64,000 bases of DNA from Xenoacremonium recifei (lineage: Eukaryota; Ascomycota; Sordariomycetes; Hypocreales; Nectriaceae), in contig WOFQ01000048.1 of assembly GCA_012184525.1 (NCBI GenBank), positions 124,001 to 188,000 of the forward strand, read 5' to 3'. The position numbers and the translations under genes are program-made. The number at the start of each line of letters is the position of its first letter. Positions within the stretch are counted from its first letter, which is position 1. Under the pieces are notes generated by a model. That model saw only the letters and a list, made by a program, of their open reading frames with translations, had not been told where the DNA came from and ran no database searches. Shown here piece after piece: positions 12,088 to 23,174 of the stretch.

Positions 12088-13766
12088 GGCGCCGCGGAAT
12101 GCGCCTGGGGATGAGGAAGAGGAGGACTGAAGGGGGACGACTCAGTCAACTGCCAACACTTCGAGCTCTCCGATGCGACATCATTTCAACCACTTTCCTT
12201 TGTCACTTTTTGCGTTAATACCATGAGCGCGGCCCACAGCGAGGGTCGCCTCCTTTTACATAACGATGAGAACGACGTCAACAGCGCCTACGACACACAC
12301 ACTGCAGACGACAAAAAGCCCTTTGCATTCTTGGAATAATCCAACTACTGCTTCTTCAATCGACGAGTTGCGCAAAACTCTGCCTTCCAATGGAGAGCTC
12401 GACTGCTTTCTTTCGTTTCCATCGCGAGCACCACCCGCCTCTTGTTGAGACATCCCGCGGGTCTTCATCTTGTTTCATTTCTTCTTCAGCGGCGCGACAC
12501 CTGCGCGCGTTGGACTACGCCTGCGCTCAATCGAACACGATTGCGCTGTGCATGGCCACTATGGAGGGTAGACGCCGACGGCCCCGTTACTGAAGCCTTT
12601 TCATCTTCTTTCACATATCTTTATCCCACCTTTACCACGGAGCTCCTGCTGCGCATAGGGGAGCTCCCGAGGCTTCAGTGACGGAGGTTAGTCGGCGCCT
12701 TTGAGATGACAATCCCCAGATTCCATGTGGCCATGGCGGCGATGCGATGCGCGCCTGCTGGCTGGAGACCACTTAGTATTGTTATTCGGTCAACATCTCT
12801 TCACCCTGGGCTCCGCTGCGACACAGGGGGCCTGGAGACCGAGGAGACGGGGACGTACGTCGGGGACGCGGATACAAATAACTCTTTCACTTGGACATTA
12901 TTCACTTCTTGGATGACGGATATTTATTCACTTCGGTCGGTGATACCCCTTTACGTGGACGGACGGTGATCCACGGGCCGGAGGGGGTTTGCGACCTGGA
13001 GCACAAGACACTCCGCTCTCGAGAGGAGTGACTGTAATCTGGACCGTTGCCTTCCTGGCTCGTGGATGAACGGCTTGTGGTCTTGGAGTATGATTTGCTT
13101 ATCTTCACTGGGGTTGAATTCTTCCTGGGGAAAGGACGGCGGATTGGAGTCTTTTTTGGAAAAACGGATCATGACAAATTGAACCGTACATGGGATCACT
13201 TTAGCCTAGACCTTTAGCTACACGGCAATAACAAGACTTGCTGGTGTGCAATTTGTTCGGTGTTTTATTAGTTTACCCCAGTGACAACATGCTGCAAGTG
13301 AGAGCTTGAGAGGTTGAGAGCTTCAGAGGACTAACTGAAGGTTGCCTTCTGTAGTTGCCTTCTGTATAGGACGATGACCTGATTCCTTATCGGAAGCTAT
13401 TCACTACAGTCGGCGACTCAAAATCCCATCCTCGGTTATCGTCTGCATCTCACGCGATTACCAATCGATTAATCCTTGACTCATCGACTCATTGCAGCAG
13501 ACGGCGAAGCTCTCGTTGGTGAGAGACAAGGAGGCCGATGATTAAGCACAATGAGCCGCGCGCTCATTGGCCCGACTGGACTTTGAACTCCGACATGGGC
13601 CGGTCGGGGCGGGTCTCATCGGTTTCCCATGGAACTTTTCTGGAGTGGATTTGCTGCAGCCACATTGACTTGACCCTGTATCCCACCTTCAATTGTTGAA
13701 TTAGGAGAGCATAGCTATTCTTCCCGAGTAGCTGGGGGCAGCAGTCCTGAAATAAAAATCACCACC
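12088..13766. other. Intergenic region, 3' region of the GPI-type gene and lipoyl synthase promoter
   Basis: No gene is supported. The left part (12571-12699) carries a large inverted repeat, listed separately. The right part is the upstream region of lipoyl synthase, whose ATG follows AATCACCACC. Confidence 0.6.
12571..12699. repeat. Imperfect inverted repeat, about 28-bp arms
   Basis: The left arm (12571-12598, GACGCCGAC ... GTTACTGAAGCCT) pairs with the right arm (12670-12699, AGGCTTCAGTGAC ... GTCGGCGCC): 12 of 13 bases in the inner block and 8 of 9 in the outer block, with an unpaired internal loop between them. The 71-base spacer holds two copies of GGAGCTCC, itself a palindrome. The element starts about 480 bp after the stop codon of the small GPI-type protein gene. 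It could be a transcript hairpin or a small non-autonomous element relic. Confidence 0.65.
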
Positions 13767-15062
13767 ATGGCGTCAGTTGCGCCGTCCCTCAAGCGAGCTC
13801 ATGCTCCCCTCCGAAGAGCTTTGTGCGCAACCTCCTCAGCGCAGCTTCGATCCTTCGCCACCGTTCCCAACGAACCCACCAAAGCTCCCACGAAGCCACG
13901 GAAGACGTACTTCAAGGACACTACGATTGCGTCTTTGGACGACTTCATCGCTGGCTCCTCACCGACGCAATCACTTTCTGCCGCCGATGCCTACGAGCTC
14001 AAGACCGCCGAGGTCGGCCCCGCCGGGAAGAAGAAGACCATCACTAGATTGCCGACCTGGTTGAAGACGCCGATACCTGCTGGAAACGACAACTTCAAGA
14101 GCATCAAGAAGGACCTACGAGGCTTGGGTTTGCACACAGTGTGCGAAGAAGCACGATGTCCGAACATCTCAGAGTGCTGGGGAGGATCCGACAAGAGCGC
14201 GGCAACGGCGACGATCATGCTCATGGGCGACACGTGCACGCGAGGATGCCGCTTCTGCAGCGTCAAGACGAACCGCGCGCCCGCCCCCCTCGATCCCCAC
14301 GAACCAGAGAATACGGCTGAAGCGTTGGCACGATGGGGGCTGGGTTACGTGGTATTGACGAGCGTGGACCGAGACGACCTGGCCGATGGCGGTTCGCGGC
14401 ATTTCGCGGAGACGATCCGCAGGATCAAGCAGAAGAAGCCCTCGCTGCTGGTTGAGGCGCTGACGGGTGATTTCCGCGGTGATCTAGATATGGTGCGCAT
14501 CGTGGCGGAGAGCGGGCTGGATGTGTATGCGCACAACGTCGAGACGGTCGAAGACCTCACCCCCTATGTGCGAGATCGTAGGGCAACGTTCAGGCAGAGT
14601 TTGAGTGTGCTCAAGCATGTGAAGGACGTGAGGGGTAAGGAGGGCATTATCACCAAGACCAGCATCATGCTTGGCTTGGGTGAGCAGGAGCACGAGGTGA
14701 TGGATGCACTCAGGGGTAAGAGATATTCACCTATGGAAAATCGAACACGAGCTGACCACCATCCAGAACTAAGGAAAGTCGACGTAGATGTCGTCACATT
14801 CGGCCAGTACATGCGTCCAACCAAGCGCCATCTCAAGGTCGAGAAGTACGTCACGCCCGACGAGTTCGAGATGTGGCGGAAGCGCGCACTCGACATGGGC
14901 TTCCTCTACTGCGCCAGCGGCCCTCTCGTTCGGTCATCGTACAAGGCCGGCGAGGCATTCATCGAGAACGTGTTGCGGAAGCGTTCTGGCGAGAATGGCA
15001 TGGCTCGTGGAACTCTGGGCCAGGCGGTGGCTCTCGACTCGGAGACTAGAACCTCGATTTGA
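13767..15062 (+). CDS. LIP5: Lipoyl synthase, mitochondrial (radical SAM)
   Basis: It inserts two sulfur atoms into protein-bound octanoyl groups to make lipoate, using S-adenosylmethionine and two [4Fe-4S] clusters, in the mitochondrial matrix; targets are the E2 and H proteins of the 2-oxo-acid dehydrogenases and glycine cleavage. The product has 414 residues from two exons, 13767-14715 and 14767-15062. The 51-bp intron (GTAAGA...CCAG) is a multiple of three and has no stop, but splicing restores [20 protein letters not shown], the normal family sequence. Visible motifs: auxiliary-cluster CX4CX5C at C126/C131/C137, radical SAM CX3CX2C at C157/C161/C164, and the C-terminal RSSY near residues 372-375. 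Residues 1-35 are basic and Ser/Ala-rich, fitting a mitochondrial presequence. The ATG lies in a good context (CACC). Confidence 0.97.
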   Translation: MASVAPSLKRAHAPLRRALCATSSAQLRSFATVPNEPTKAPTKPRKTYFKDTTIASLDDFIAGSSPTQSLSAADAYELKTAEVGPAGKKKTITRLPTWLKTPIPAGNDNFKSIKKDLRGLGLHTVCEEARCPNISECWGGSDKSAATATIMLMGDTCTRGCRFCSVKTNRAPAPLDPHEPENTAEALARWGLGYVVLTSVDRDDLADGGSRHFAETIRRIKQKKPSLLVEALTGDFRGDLDMVRIVAESGLDVYAHNVETVEDLTPYVRDRRATFRQSLSVLKHVKDVRGKEGIITKTSIMLGLGEQEHEVMDALRGKRYSPMENRTRADHHPELRKVDVDVVTFGQYMRPTKRHLKVEKYVTPDEFEMWRKRALDMGFLYCASGPLVRSSYKAGEAFIENVLRKRSGENGMARGTLGQAVALDSETRTSI

Positions 15063-15931
15063 GGAGATGAGCTCACTGACCATCTTGTAACCTTGTACCA
15101 CTCTTAATGGATAACGACCACGTCTGTGGTTTCATGGGACGGCGTTGATTTGGGCATGGCGGGGTGTCCGTGATTCAACTTGACTACATATAGACTAAAG
15201 AAAGGCCTTCAACAGCGGCTCAAACATACCACAAAAGACAAAGATGAATTACGCCGTACATGGCTGCAAATCTCTCGATCCTCCTCAGCTTCACTGCTTG
15301 ACAACTGCTATTATGCATCAGTCTTCAGCCCCGTAACACTCGTGTGAAGTTGCTTTGCATTGTGGTTCAATGTGTTTCGATCTTGTGATGAGGCGTCATT
15401 TAATTCTCGTACAAGGATGGCTGCTGACTAGTGTATATTCCATCTGGTACCGGTTCAGGGGCCATCTAAACATGAATACGGGCATTTCGGCACTACTGGA
15501 AGGTTTGTTGGGGATCGATCACGCTGATTACAACGCACGATACGGTAGATGTACCGAGGATACTCAGATCACAGCCGAGAGCTTCTTAGGAGTCAGTAGA
15601 TACATTATCAGTAACAGAAGCGCTTGACTGGACACACCTGCGTTGTAGGTCATGTGGAAGGCACGATGTGGCCTCGTCAATGTTGGGAAAGAGCATCACG
15701 AGAACACGTGCTGACCCCATGCCGACCATCACAAAGTGCTGAGGCACTTTATTTAACTCCTGATGTGCTCTTTCAATTCTCCGACTCTCAAGATTTTGAC
15801 CTTGCGTTCTTCAACCAATCGAGCTGAACTGAGGTTGCCTTTGGAGATTTGACCCCCTTGAAACGGTTCCAAGATCTCAACGTGGCCAACATCCTGCATA
15901 CTACGAGCTTTAATCCTTCATTAGTGTATCA
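15063..15931. other. Intergenic region, lipoyl synthase 3' end and glucanase promoter
   Basis: I see no gene here. The right half is the presumed promoter of the secreted glucanase, ending in TTAGTGTATCA before its ATG. Confidence 0.6.
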
Positions 15932-18451
15932 ATGAGAGTTCTTGCTGGCCTTGCGGTCACCCTTGCTGCCGCTGTCGAGGCGACATATTGGCTAGAGGAG
16001 ATTCCGCACCGTGGCAGGTCACCATATTATCCCGATACTATCTATCAAGTCTTCCGCAATGTAAGAGACTATGGTGCAGTTGGGGACGGCGGCAAGTACC
16101 CCAGAATACCATTCCGTAATATCTGTCTGACACCGAAGATAGTCACCGATGATACCGCCGCCATCAATGCAGCCGTCGCTGATGGAGTCCGTTGCATTCC
16201 TGGGGTCTGCACGGGCAGCACCATCTCTCCGGCTACAGTTTATTTTCCTTCGGGGTGCGTCTTTTCTCATTGCATAAACTGTGCTTGGCCATGTCTAATT
16301 ATCTTCTAGAACGTATCTGATTAGTGATTCCATCATTGATTACTACTACACACAGATGATCGGGGATCCCACCAGCCGTCCTATCATCAAAGCTGCCAGC
16401 AGTTTCAACATTGCGAGTGTCAAGCTCATCGAGGCAAACCCATATCTCCTTACCGGCCTTTTGGCATGGAACTCAACCAACAACTTCTTCCGGCAAATTC
16501 GCAATTTTGTTATCGACACGACTGCCCTCCCTCCAGACTTCCCGGTAATTGGGATTCACTGGCCCAGTGCCCAGGCTACGTCAATCAGCAATTGTGCGTT
16601 CTATCTTTCCAATGTACCTGGTAATCGACATACCGGTCTCTTCATCGAAAACGGTTCTGGTGGCTTATTAAATGACCTTTACTTCTATGGTGGTGGCAAC
16701 GCATCCGTGCTGGGAAACCAGCAGTACACTGCCCGCAACCTCTGGTTCGAGAATGCAGATGTAGCAATCCACATGCCATGGGACTGGGGGTGGACATACA
16801 AGAGCATGGTCTTCAACAACTGCCGAATTGGTATCCAGATGGACAAAAGCGCGAGTGTCGGATCTATCACCCTCCTGGACAGCTTATTCGAAAATGTCGA
16901 CACGGCCATCAGCACAACACGAACCACCGGAGACGCGGGGAGTATCGGTACAACAGTCATGGAGAACGTTTATTTCCAAAATGTGAATGGCATTCTGGTG
17001 GGACCATCAGGCGTTGACAATGTACCTCCTTTTCCAGGTCATCCCGGCCAGAACGACATCATCATCATGGTCAGTTTGATTCAAGCAAAGAGGCCGAAAG
17101 AGTGCTCATGTTAATGAAATAGGGACACTATGTTGGGAGTGATGGTAGGCCAATGGAAAAAACGGGCTACTATCAATATGAAGCTCCTCGGAGCCCATAT
17201 CTCCTCGATTCCACTGGTCGTTACTTCGAACGATCAAAGGTTCGTCAGCAACCCAGGGAAAATAACCTTCCCTTGTCTAACTTTGAATAGCCCCAATATG
17301 AAGGGTACTCAGCTCAGCAGTTCATGTCTGCTAAAGGGTACGGAGCTTATGGTGACGCCAATCACGATGATACAGAAGCTTTGAACAGCCTCTTCAGCTA
17401 CACCGCATCGCGCGGGTTGGTAGCATACCTCGACGCCGGCATCTACATGGTCACCAATACAATCTTCATCCCCCCCAATGCCAAAATTGTGGGGGAGGCT
17501 CTGGCATCCATTATCATGGCTGTTGGCAGTAACTTCGGCGATGCGAATGATCCCCGCCCTGTTGTGCAAGTGGGAAACCCTGGGGACGCTGGACAAATCG
17601 AATGGTCAGACACAATTGTATCAACTCGTGGAACAGCGCCCGGAGCTATCCTGATTCAGTACAATCTCAAGACTGCTGGTCTCCCATCAGGCATGTGGGA
17701 TGTTCATGCACGCATCGGAGGAGCGGCAGGGACCTACCTTCAAGCCCCTGACTGTTCTACCTATCCTGGAAAGAACGAAGTCAACCCAAATTGCATGGCT
17801 GCGTACATGAGTATGCACATCACTTCCTACGCTGGCGGCTTGTACGTGGAAAATTGCTGGTTCTGGGTTGCGGATCATGACCTTGAGAACCAAGAGGCCA
17901 CAAAAGTGGCCGTCTTCGCTGGGAGAGGCCTTCTTGTCGAGGCACAGGGTGGTCCCGTGTGGCTCAGTGCCACTGCGTCGGAGCATCACGTCCTGTACCA
18001 GTACCAGTTTGTCAACACAAACAACATCTATGTTGGACACGCGCAGACGGAGCAAGCATATTTCCAACCAATACCACCGGCTTCTTACCCTTTCGCAGAG
18101 GTGCCGCAATTGTACGATCCCGACTTTTCAACTTATTGCCAATCCGATCCTGTACCGGGATGCAACATGGGCTGGGGAATGAGGATATTGAACTCGACTA
18201 ACGTTGTTGTGTACGGAGTCGGGTTGTACTCGTTCTTCAACAACTACGATGATAGTTGTGCAAGCAACAAGTCCCCCGCGTATTGTCAGGAGAGAACTCT
18301 GGCTGTGGACGGTCAGGTCGCCGGGACCAAAATCTTGGGATTGAGCACCGTTGGCACACGAATAATGGTGGAACGCAACGGTGTGGATGTTGTCGCCGCG
18401 GCGTGGAACAATGATACGTTTGCGGATACTTTGGGGCTGTACGAGCCGTGA
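15932..18451 (+). CDS. Secreted exo-beta-1,3-glucanase, glycoside hydrolase family 55
   Basis: It cleaves glucose from the non-reducing ends of beta-1,3-glucans outside the cell (wall turnover, callose or other fungal glucan). The product has 769 residues, the usual size for GH55. There are five exons: 15932-16091, 16143-16254, 16310-17069, 17123-17239 and 17291-18451. Signal peptide: MRVLAGLAVTLAAAVEA. The two pectate-lyase-like beta-helix halves of the family are visible, each opening with the same motif: VRDYGAVGDGVTDDTAAINAA (half one, near residue 45) and AKGYGAYGDANHDDTEALN (half two, near residue 390). IIDYYYTQMIGDP and RNLWFENADVAIHMPWDWGW are further GH55 landmarks. Intron 1 (16092-16142) uses a GC donor, GCAAGT...ATAG, supported by the restored VTDDT. 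The others are GT-AG (55, 53 and 51 bp). No frameshift or stop is seen. Confidence 0.94.
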
Positions 18452-19244
18452 GGGATACCTCATAGAGGAGGAGTTTGAGCATGGGTGGCATTTTGGTCGG
18501 ATGAAATAGAGTGAAGCCGGGAAATTTTGACAGGGTCGCATGAAGAAAAGGTTGTGGGTATCAATTGATGTACCTGGTCAGCTAAGGAGATTCCCATATT
18601 TGTCCTAATGAAGTCGATGTTATGTAGACGTTCTTGCGATTCGCTTGAAGCTTTGGCATGTTCTCTGGAGTCCCATCTGCGTAGCGGAATACATCTCGGG
18701 GGAGGATCAGTACAGTACTTGTCTGCAGATGGGTTGCTGAGAGAAGATATCCGGGATGCTGGGGCCAGCCACAGGAGAGTGGATGGAGGACGTGTTTGGC
18801 GGTATTGCCGTAGCAGAACTACACCGCTGTGGCCGAGACGAGACGTCGTGGGGCTGTCAAGAGCCGATAAGGCCGTGGAGAAGGTTGTTCTTATATGGCA
18901 TGTAGAACACCGCAAAGAAGGGCTGTATCTTGGCTTTCAGGAGCCCAAACAATGATAAGAGCCCTGGCCATGATCAAACTAAAGTCTGGGGTCGGTGTGC
19001 TAGCTTCGTGATTCCCGTCCCGTTGTTTCGGAGCAGAGGTCGTGTGGGGTGCATTAGCAGATCCGGCAGAATTACCCGTTACGCACTCACCGCCTTCCTT
19101 ATCGATCGCGCCATCTGCCGCGGCATGTGGTTGGTCAGCGAGGCCATTCACGAACCTACCTGGCCACTTCTACAGATGCCAGCTTACGGCTTCGACTGAA
19201 CACCTCGACACCTAAGAACCGGTCGCACATCCCTCATCGCAACC
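18452..19244. other. Intergenic region, no supported gene
   Basis: It lies between the glucanase stop and the thioredoxin start. I see no motif-bearing frame on either strand. The thioredoxin ATG at 19245 follows ATCGCAACC. Confidence 0.6.
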
Positions 19245-20005
19245 ATGAGCGGCCTCATCAACATCAGCTCGACGGCCGAGTGGCAGAACCTGCTCTCCAC
19301 CACCAACGTCGTGGTCGCAGACTGTAAGCCGGCGCATCCGCAGCAGCTTCACCCCCCTCGCTAACAGCGTCTCGCGCAGTCTATGCCGACTGGTGCGGCC
19401 CCTGCAAGATGATCGCGCCGCACTTCGAAGCCCTCGCCAAGGAGCACTCGCGCCCCAAGAAGGTCGCCTTCGCCAAGGTCAACGTCGACACGCAGTCCAC
19501 CATCTCGCGCTCCGAAGGCGTCTCCGCCATGCCCACCTTCAAGATCTTCCACGGCGGCAAGTGCATCAACACCATCAAGGGCGCCAACCCGCCCGCCCTG
19601 ACCCAGGCCGTCGCCAGCGCGCTCAAGCTCGGTGATGCTCCCGGAAAGCCTGGCGCCTCGTTCAAGACGCCCGGCCGCACACTCGGAGGCCCGGCACCGG
19701 CTGAGGGAGGCTCCAGCTGGCCGGCGTTCAACCTGGGCGGGCTGCTCAATGCGATCATCGCGCTCGTGGGACTGTACCTGGTGTCCCTGTTTTCGGCACG
19801 TAGCAAGGGCGACTAATGGGACGAGTATTGCTGACTGGGTGGTTAGTTCGATCCGTACAAGGCGGCTGAGGGATCCATGTTTAATATTCACAGGCCAAAG
19901 GAGTACAAGCCTGCGATCAAGACGGGGAGTGGTGGTGCGGGAGCGGCGGCGCGACCACCGCCGAAGGCTACGTTTAAGACGCTGGCTGACCTCGGCGGCG
20001 ACTGA
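19245..20005 (+). CDS. Thioredoxin with C-terminal hydrophobic segment and extension
   Basis: Disulfide reductase of the thioredoxin fold. The active site is W31-CGPC-35 in DFYADWCGPCK, followed by the cis-proline motif VSAMPTFKIF. Exons: 19245-19323, 19380-19795, 19847-20005, giving 217 residues. Intron 1 (56 bp) is clear: it is what creates DFYADWCGPC. After the domain come a Gly/Pro linker and a hydrophobic run near residues 145-165 (LLNAIIALVGLYLVSLF). An in-frame TAA at 19814-19816 would end a short form with SARSKGD, but a third exon from 19847 reads FDPYKAAEGS ... RPPPKATFKTLADLGGD, which matches the conserved tail I know from fungal extended thioredoxins. The donor is uncertain: GCACGT at 19796 (51-bp intron) or GTGTCC at 19781 (66 bp); both keep frame. 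The tail may anchor or dock the protein; its partner is unknown. Confidence 0.82.
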
Positions 20006-20328
20006 TGGGTTTGCGGGGAGGATATGGATGTGATTCAGAGCGAAGCGATGCGATTGCAATGGGATGCTTTTCGGGACGGGCGTTTGACGAGAGGTTCTCG
20101 GGACTGGAATTATCGCTTTAGATTCGGGTTCGCACTCACTAATTGGGAGTTCTATTCATCTTCGTTCTCTGGATCGTCCGCAAATGCGCAGTTGTCCCAA
20201 TGATTCTAGAGTGCCGTAAAGTGGTTCACGTGACAGCGCGCGTCCGCCAGCTCCTGGGCTAAAAAGTTGGAGCGTCGAGCTCTTCCTCCAACCGCATCAG
20301 CGAAAATTTCTTGTACAAAACCACCACG
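20006..20328. other. Short intergenic region, Rsm22 promoter
   Basis: It separates thioredoxin from the Rsm22 gene in the same orientation. A palindrome TCACGTGA lies at 20226-20233, about 95 bp before the Rsm22 ATG, and is listed separately. Confidence 0.6.
20226..20233. promoter_or_regulatory. TCACGTGA palindrome (bHLH/Cbf1-type site)
   Basis: An exact TCACGTGA lies 96 bp upstream of the Rsm22 start codon. CACGTG is the core recognised by Cbf1-type bHLH proteins in fungi. The position is suitable for a promoter element; binding is inferred only. Confidence 0.5.
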
Positions 20329-22785
20329 ATGTTGTCGGCAAGGGGCGTCCGGAATGCCTGTCCGCGGTGTAATTTCTCTTCTTCTTTGTCATATTCTCGG
20401 TTTTCTCACAATCCCACCCCTTTGACTCGATCAAGGACAGCTTTTCAAGGACAATTGACCCAGTCCAATAGGAGGACAGCAATTACACAGAGCTTTTCGA
20501 CGTCCAGAATTTTGCGACAAGAAGCTGCCGCAGCCGCCCAGCACAACTCGCCGAGCGAAATAGAGAAAGTCGTACGAGATGCGAAGCAACGATTTCGCGA
20601 TACGCTACCTAAGGGTTACCTGACGGCCGAGGAGTATGCGCTATACGAACGATGGTACGGACCGCCACTGCGAGAGACTGCGCCCGAAGATGTCGGCATT
20701 GACACGCATGCGGATATGAGCCCGCAGCCGCCTCGGCCAGATAATGAGGGCGTGTTGCTCAGGGAGCTGGAGGGAGGCGAATTCGAGGAGGTCTCGTATC
20801 AGATACCCCGTCAGGAGGGCGCCGAGGAAGAGATGGTCGAGGAAGTCGAAGCAGAAACGACTGTCGATGTCGCGAATCGGATGCCCGACTATGTCGACCT
20901 TGTCGCTAGGAGCAAACGAGAACACGATGCGATGAAAAAACTTGCTCGGGACTATGAGGAGACCCAGAAGAAGCAACGAGAGCACGACGATTTGGTGGAA
21001 GAATCAGAGGCACAAGCAGAGACCGGCGAAGAGGTAGCGCCGTATTGGCCACCCGAGGAAGAGACCTGGTATCCTGAGCGTGAAGGGCCTGCAGAGCTTC
21101 GGAGGTTCCATCCTTGGTCGCTGGAGGGCCGCTTCCATGGAAGTCCAGTTGAGATTGCTCTTCCTCATGACGAACTGGTCATGCCGATCCGAGAGTTGTT
21201 GGAGCGAACACACATCGACCACGTCAAGGCGGCTGCGGAGACGGCATTCGGTGGCCGTGGCCTACCAACATCGCCTTCGACACCCGAGGGGTTGAGGAAT
21301 GGACGCATGCGGGGAGTCGGTCTCCCAGCAGACAAGAAGCACATGACCGAGATCGAGGGAGACGCCTTCATCGCTGGATTCTTGCCTCCGGCGTATGCAT
21401 CTGTCGTTGCTACGCTACGAGAGGTGCGGAAACGCATGGGAAGTGACTGGATCCAATCACGACTAAAAGAGGGCGGGAGTGGATTGAGTGTTCTGGATGC
21501 TGGATCTGGCGGAGCAGGTCTGGTGGCCTGGGACCAAATTCTACGAGCAGAGTGGGACTTGCTGAAGGAGAAAGGCGAAGTAGAGGGCTCGGAGCCCCCC
21601 GGAAAGAGGACGGTCGTGATCGGTTCTGATCGATTGCGATCTCGTGTGAAGAACTTCCTGCACAACACAACGTTTCTCCCCCGATTGCCAGACTATGCGC
21701 ACTCCGGAGAGACGCGCAGCGGCAAGCACCTGGATGCCGGAGACAAACCACAAACTCGGAAGAGTTACGACATAATCATTGCCTCTCACTTGTTCCTACA
21801 AGAGGAGCAAGATCATTACCGACAAGCTATCCTCAACAATCTCTGGAGTCTTCTGAACAAGGATGGGGGCATCCTGGTTGTGCTGGAGAAAGCCCATCCT
21901 CGTGGCTTCGAGGCGGTTGCACATGTCCGTGAGACGATCCTGAAGCAGTTCTTGCTACCACAGGCTGGCGAGCCAGACCTTACACCGGAGGAGTTCAATC
22001 CTGCGTATCATCGGGAACGAGAACAGGGACACATTGTTGCTCCTTGCACAAACCATGGAACGTGTCCCATGTACCAAATTCCCGGGAAGAGTGCAGGACG
22101 AAAGGATTTCTGCCACTTCAGCCAGCGATTTGTGCGGCCGATGTTCTATTCACGAATGCTTGGTTCCAAGTTGAACAACCAGGGCGAAGTGGAGTTTAGC
22201 TATGTGGCCTTCCAACGCGGCGTGCCTAAGACTAGCCAGATGACTGGTAAGGAGGCCACGGATGAGGCATTCAACGGTTACGCAAACGCCGAGACGAAAC
22301 CAGATATGCAAAAGCTACCACGTCTCATGCTGCCGGCGTTGAAGCGCAAGGGTCACGTCACTCTTGATGTCTGCACTGCAGAAGGGAAGCTCGAGCGATG
22401 GACCGTCCCGAAGAGCTACAGCAAGCTCGCCTACCACGACGCCCGAAAGTCACGTTGGGGTGACCTCTGGGCCCTAGGAGCCAAGTCCCGCGTCGAACGC
22501 AGCGCCCGTGTCGGCCGGGGCGTCGAGGACGGCGGCAAGCGATCCAACGAGCAGAAGAAGAAGAAGCCTCGCAAGATCGACGTTGTCGTGGGACCCGACG
22601 GCATGACTGCGACGCAGCGTAACGCGCCCCAGGAGCGTCGATCTAAGAGCAAGAAGGGCAAGGAGAACGACCTGCTCAAGGAGCTTATGGAGGCGGAGAA
22701 GGAAGAGGCGCGACTGTTTGAGAAGGAGTTGAAGGCAGAGGCGCAGGCCGAGATTGAAGACGATGCTCGACGTGCTCTGCGGTAG
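20329..22785 (+). CDS. RSM22: Rsm22-type mitochondrial small ribosomal subunit assembly factor (METTL17 homologue)
   Basis: Mitochondrial protein required for small-subunit assembly and mitochondrial translation; a Rossmann methyltransferase-like protein that binds an Fe-S cluster in its studied relatives. Single exon, 818 residues. The N-terminus (MLSARGVRNACPRC..., Arg/Ser-rich, few acids for about 70 residues) fits a mitochondrial presequence. Residues 100-250 are acidic and low in complexity. The SAM-binding-like glycine loop is LSVLDAGSGGAGLVAWDQI near residue 385. The probable cluster ligands are C573 and C579 (PCTNHGTCPMYQ), C595 (DFCHFSQRF) and C682 (LDVCTAEG), a spacing similar to METTL17. 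HFSQRFVRP is a family signature. The last 100 residues are Lys/Arg-rich and probably bind rRNA. The ATG is the first in frame and sits after CCACCACG; the upstream in-frame codon at 20311 is TTG. Confidence 0.92.
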   Translation: MLSARGVRNACPRCNFSSSLSYSRFSHNPTPLTRSRTAFQGQLTQSNRRTAITQSFSTSRILRQEAAAAAQHNSPSEIEKVVRDAKQRFRDTLPKGYLTAEEYALYERWYGPPLRETAPEDVGIDTHADMSPQPPRPDNEGVLLRELEGGEFEEVSYQIPRQEGAEEEMVEEVEAETTVDVANRMPDYVDLVARSKREHDAMKKLARDYEETQKKQREHDDLVEESEAQAETGEEVAPYWPPEEETWYPEREGPAELRRFHPWSLEGRFHGSPVEIALPHDELVMPIRELLERTHIDHVKAAAETAFGGRGLPTSPSTPEGLRNGRMRGVGLPADKKHMTEIEGDAFIAGFLPPAYASVVATLREVRKRMGSDWIQSRLKEGGSGLSVLDAGSGGAGLVAWDQILRAEWDLLKEKGEVEGSEPPGKRTVVIGSDRLRSRVKNFLHNTTFLPRLPDYAHSGETRSGKHLDAGDKPQTRKSYDIIIASHLFLQEEQDHYRQAILNNLWSLLNKDGGILVVLEKAHPRGFEAVAHVRETILKQFLLPQAGEPDLTPEEFNPAYHREREQGHIVAPCTNHGTCPMYQIPGKSAGRKDFCHFSQRFVRPMFYSRMLGSKLNNQGEVEFSYVAFQRGVPKTSQMTGKEATDEAFNGYANAETKPDMQKLPRLMLPALKRKGHVTLDVCTAEGKLERWTVPKSYSKLAYHDARKSRWGDLWALGAKSRVERSARVGRGVEDGGKRSNEQKKKKPRKIDVVVGPDGMTATQRNAPQERRSKSKKGKENDLLKELMEAEKEEARLFEKELKAEAQAEIEDDARRALR

Positions 22786-23174
22786 AAGGTCACAGGATTG
22801 CGACAAGTGTATAATCTGTAAAATATTGGCCTGTATAAAACAAAAGGGAGGGGCATCAATGGGTGTAGATGGGGATATAGGAACATCTTAGGGGCGTCGA
22901 GGTTGGATATGGGACCATTTCCCTGTACTATATAATGTAACTCAACACCAACACCAACACCAACATGACGAAGTCAACACAAATAATATTCTTGGAACGA
23001 AATCACCCGTGAAGACAATACTGGAAGAGTTTGGCAGAGCTTCCCGGCACTCCTCCGTGTAAGTCATGCCAGTGGATCCGTGACTAAAGAAAAAAAAAAA
23101 ACTTCATTCCATGGCCCCAGCTTCATGAGGCGATTGCCATCGTCTCGCCCTCAACAACTCCATTCGAGGCGCAC
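22786..23174. other. Intergenic region between Rsm22 and tRNA-Lys
   Basis: It holds the probable 3' end of Rsm22, a short (CAACAC)-type repeat at 22943-22965 and an A tract near 23088-23101. I see no gene. Confidence 0.6.
22943..22965. repeat. Short tandem repeat, 6-bp unit (CAACAC)
   Basis: Nearly four copies of CAACAC downstream of the Rsm22 stop, probably in the 3' flank. Confidence 0.85.
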
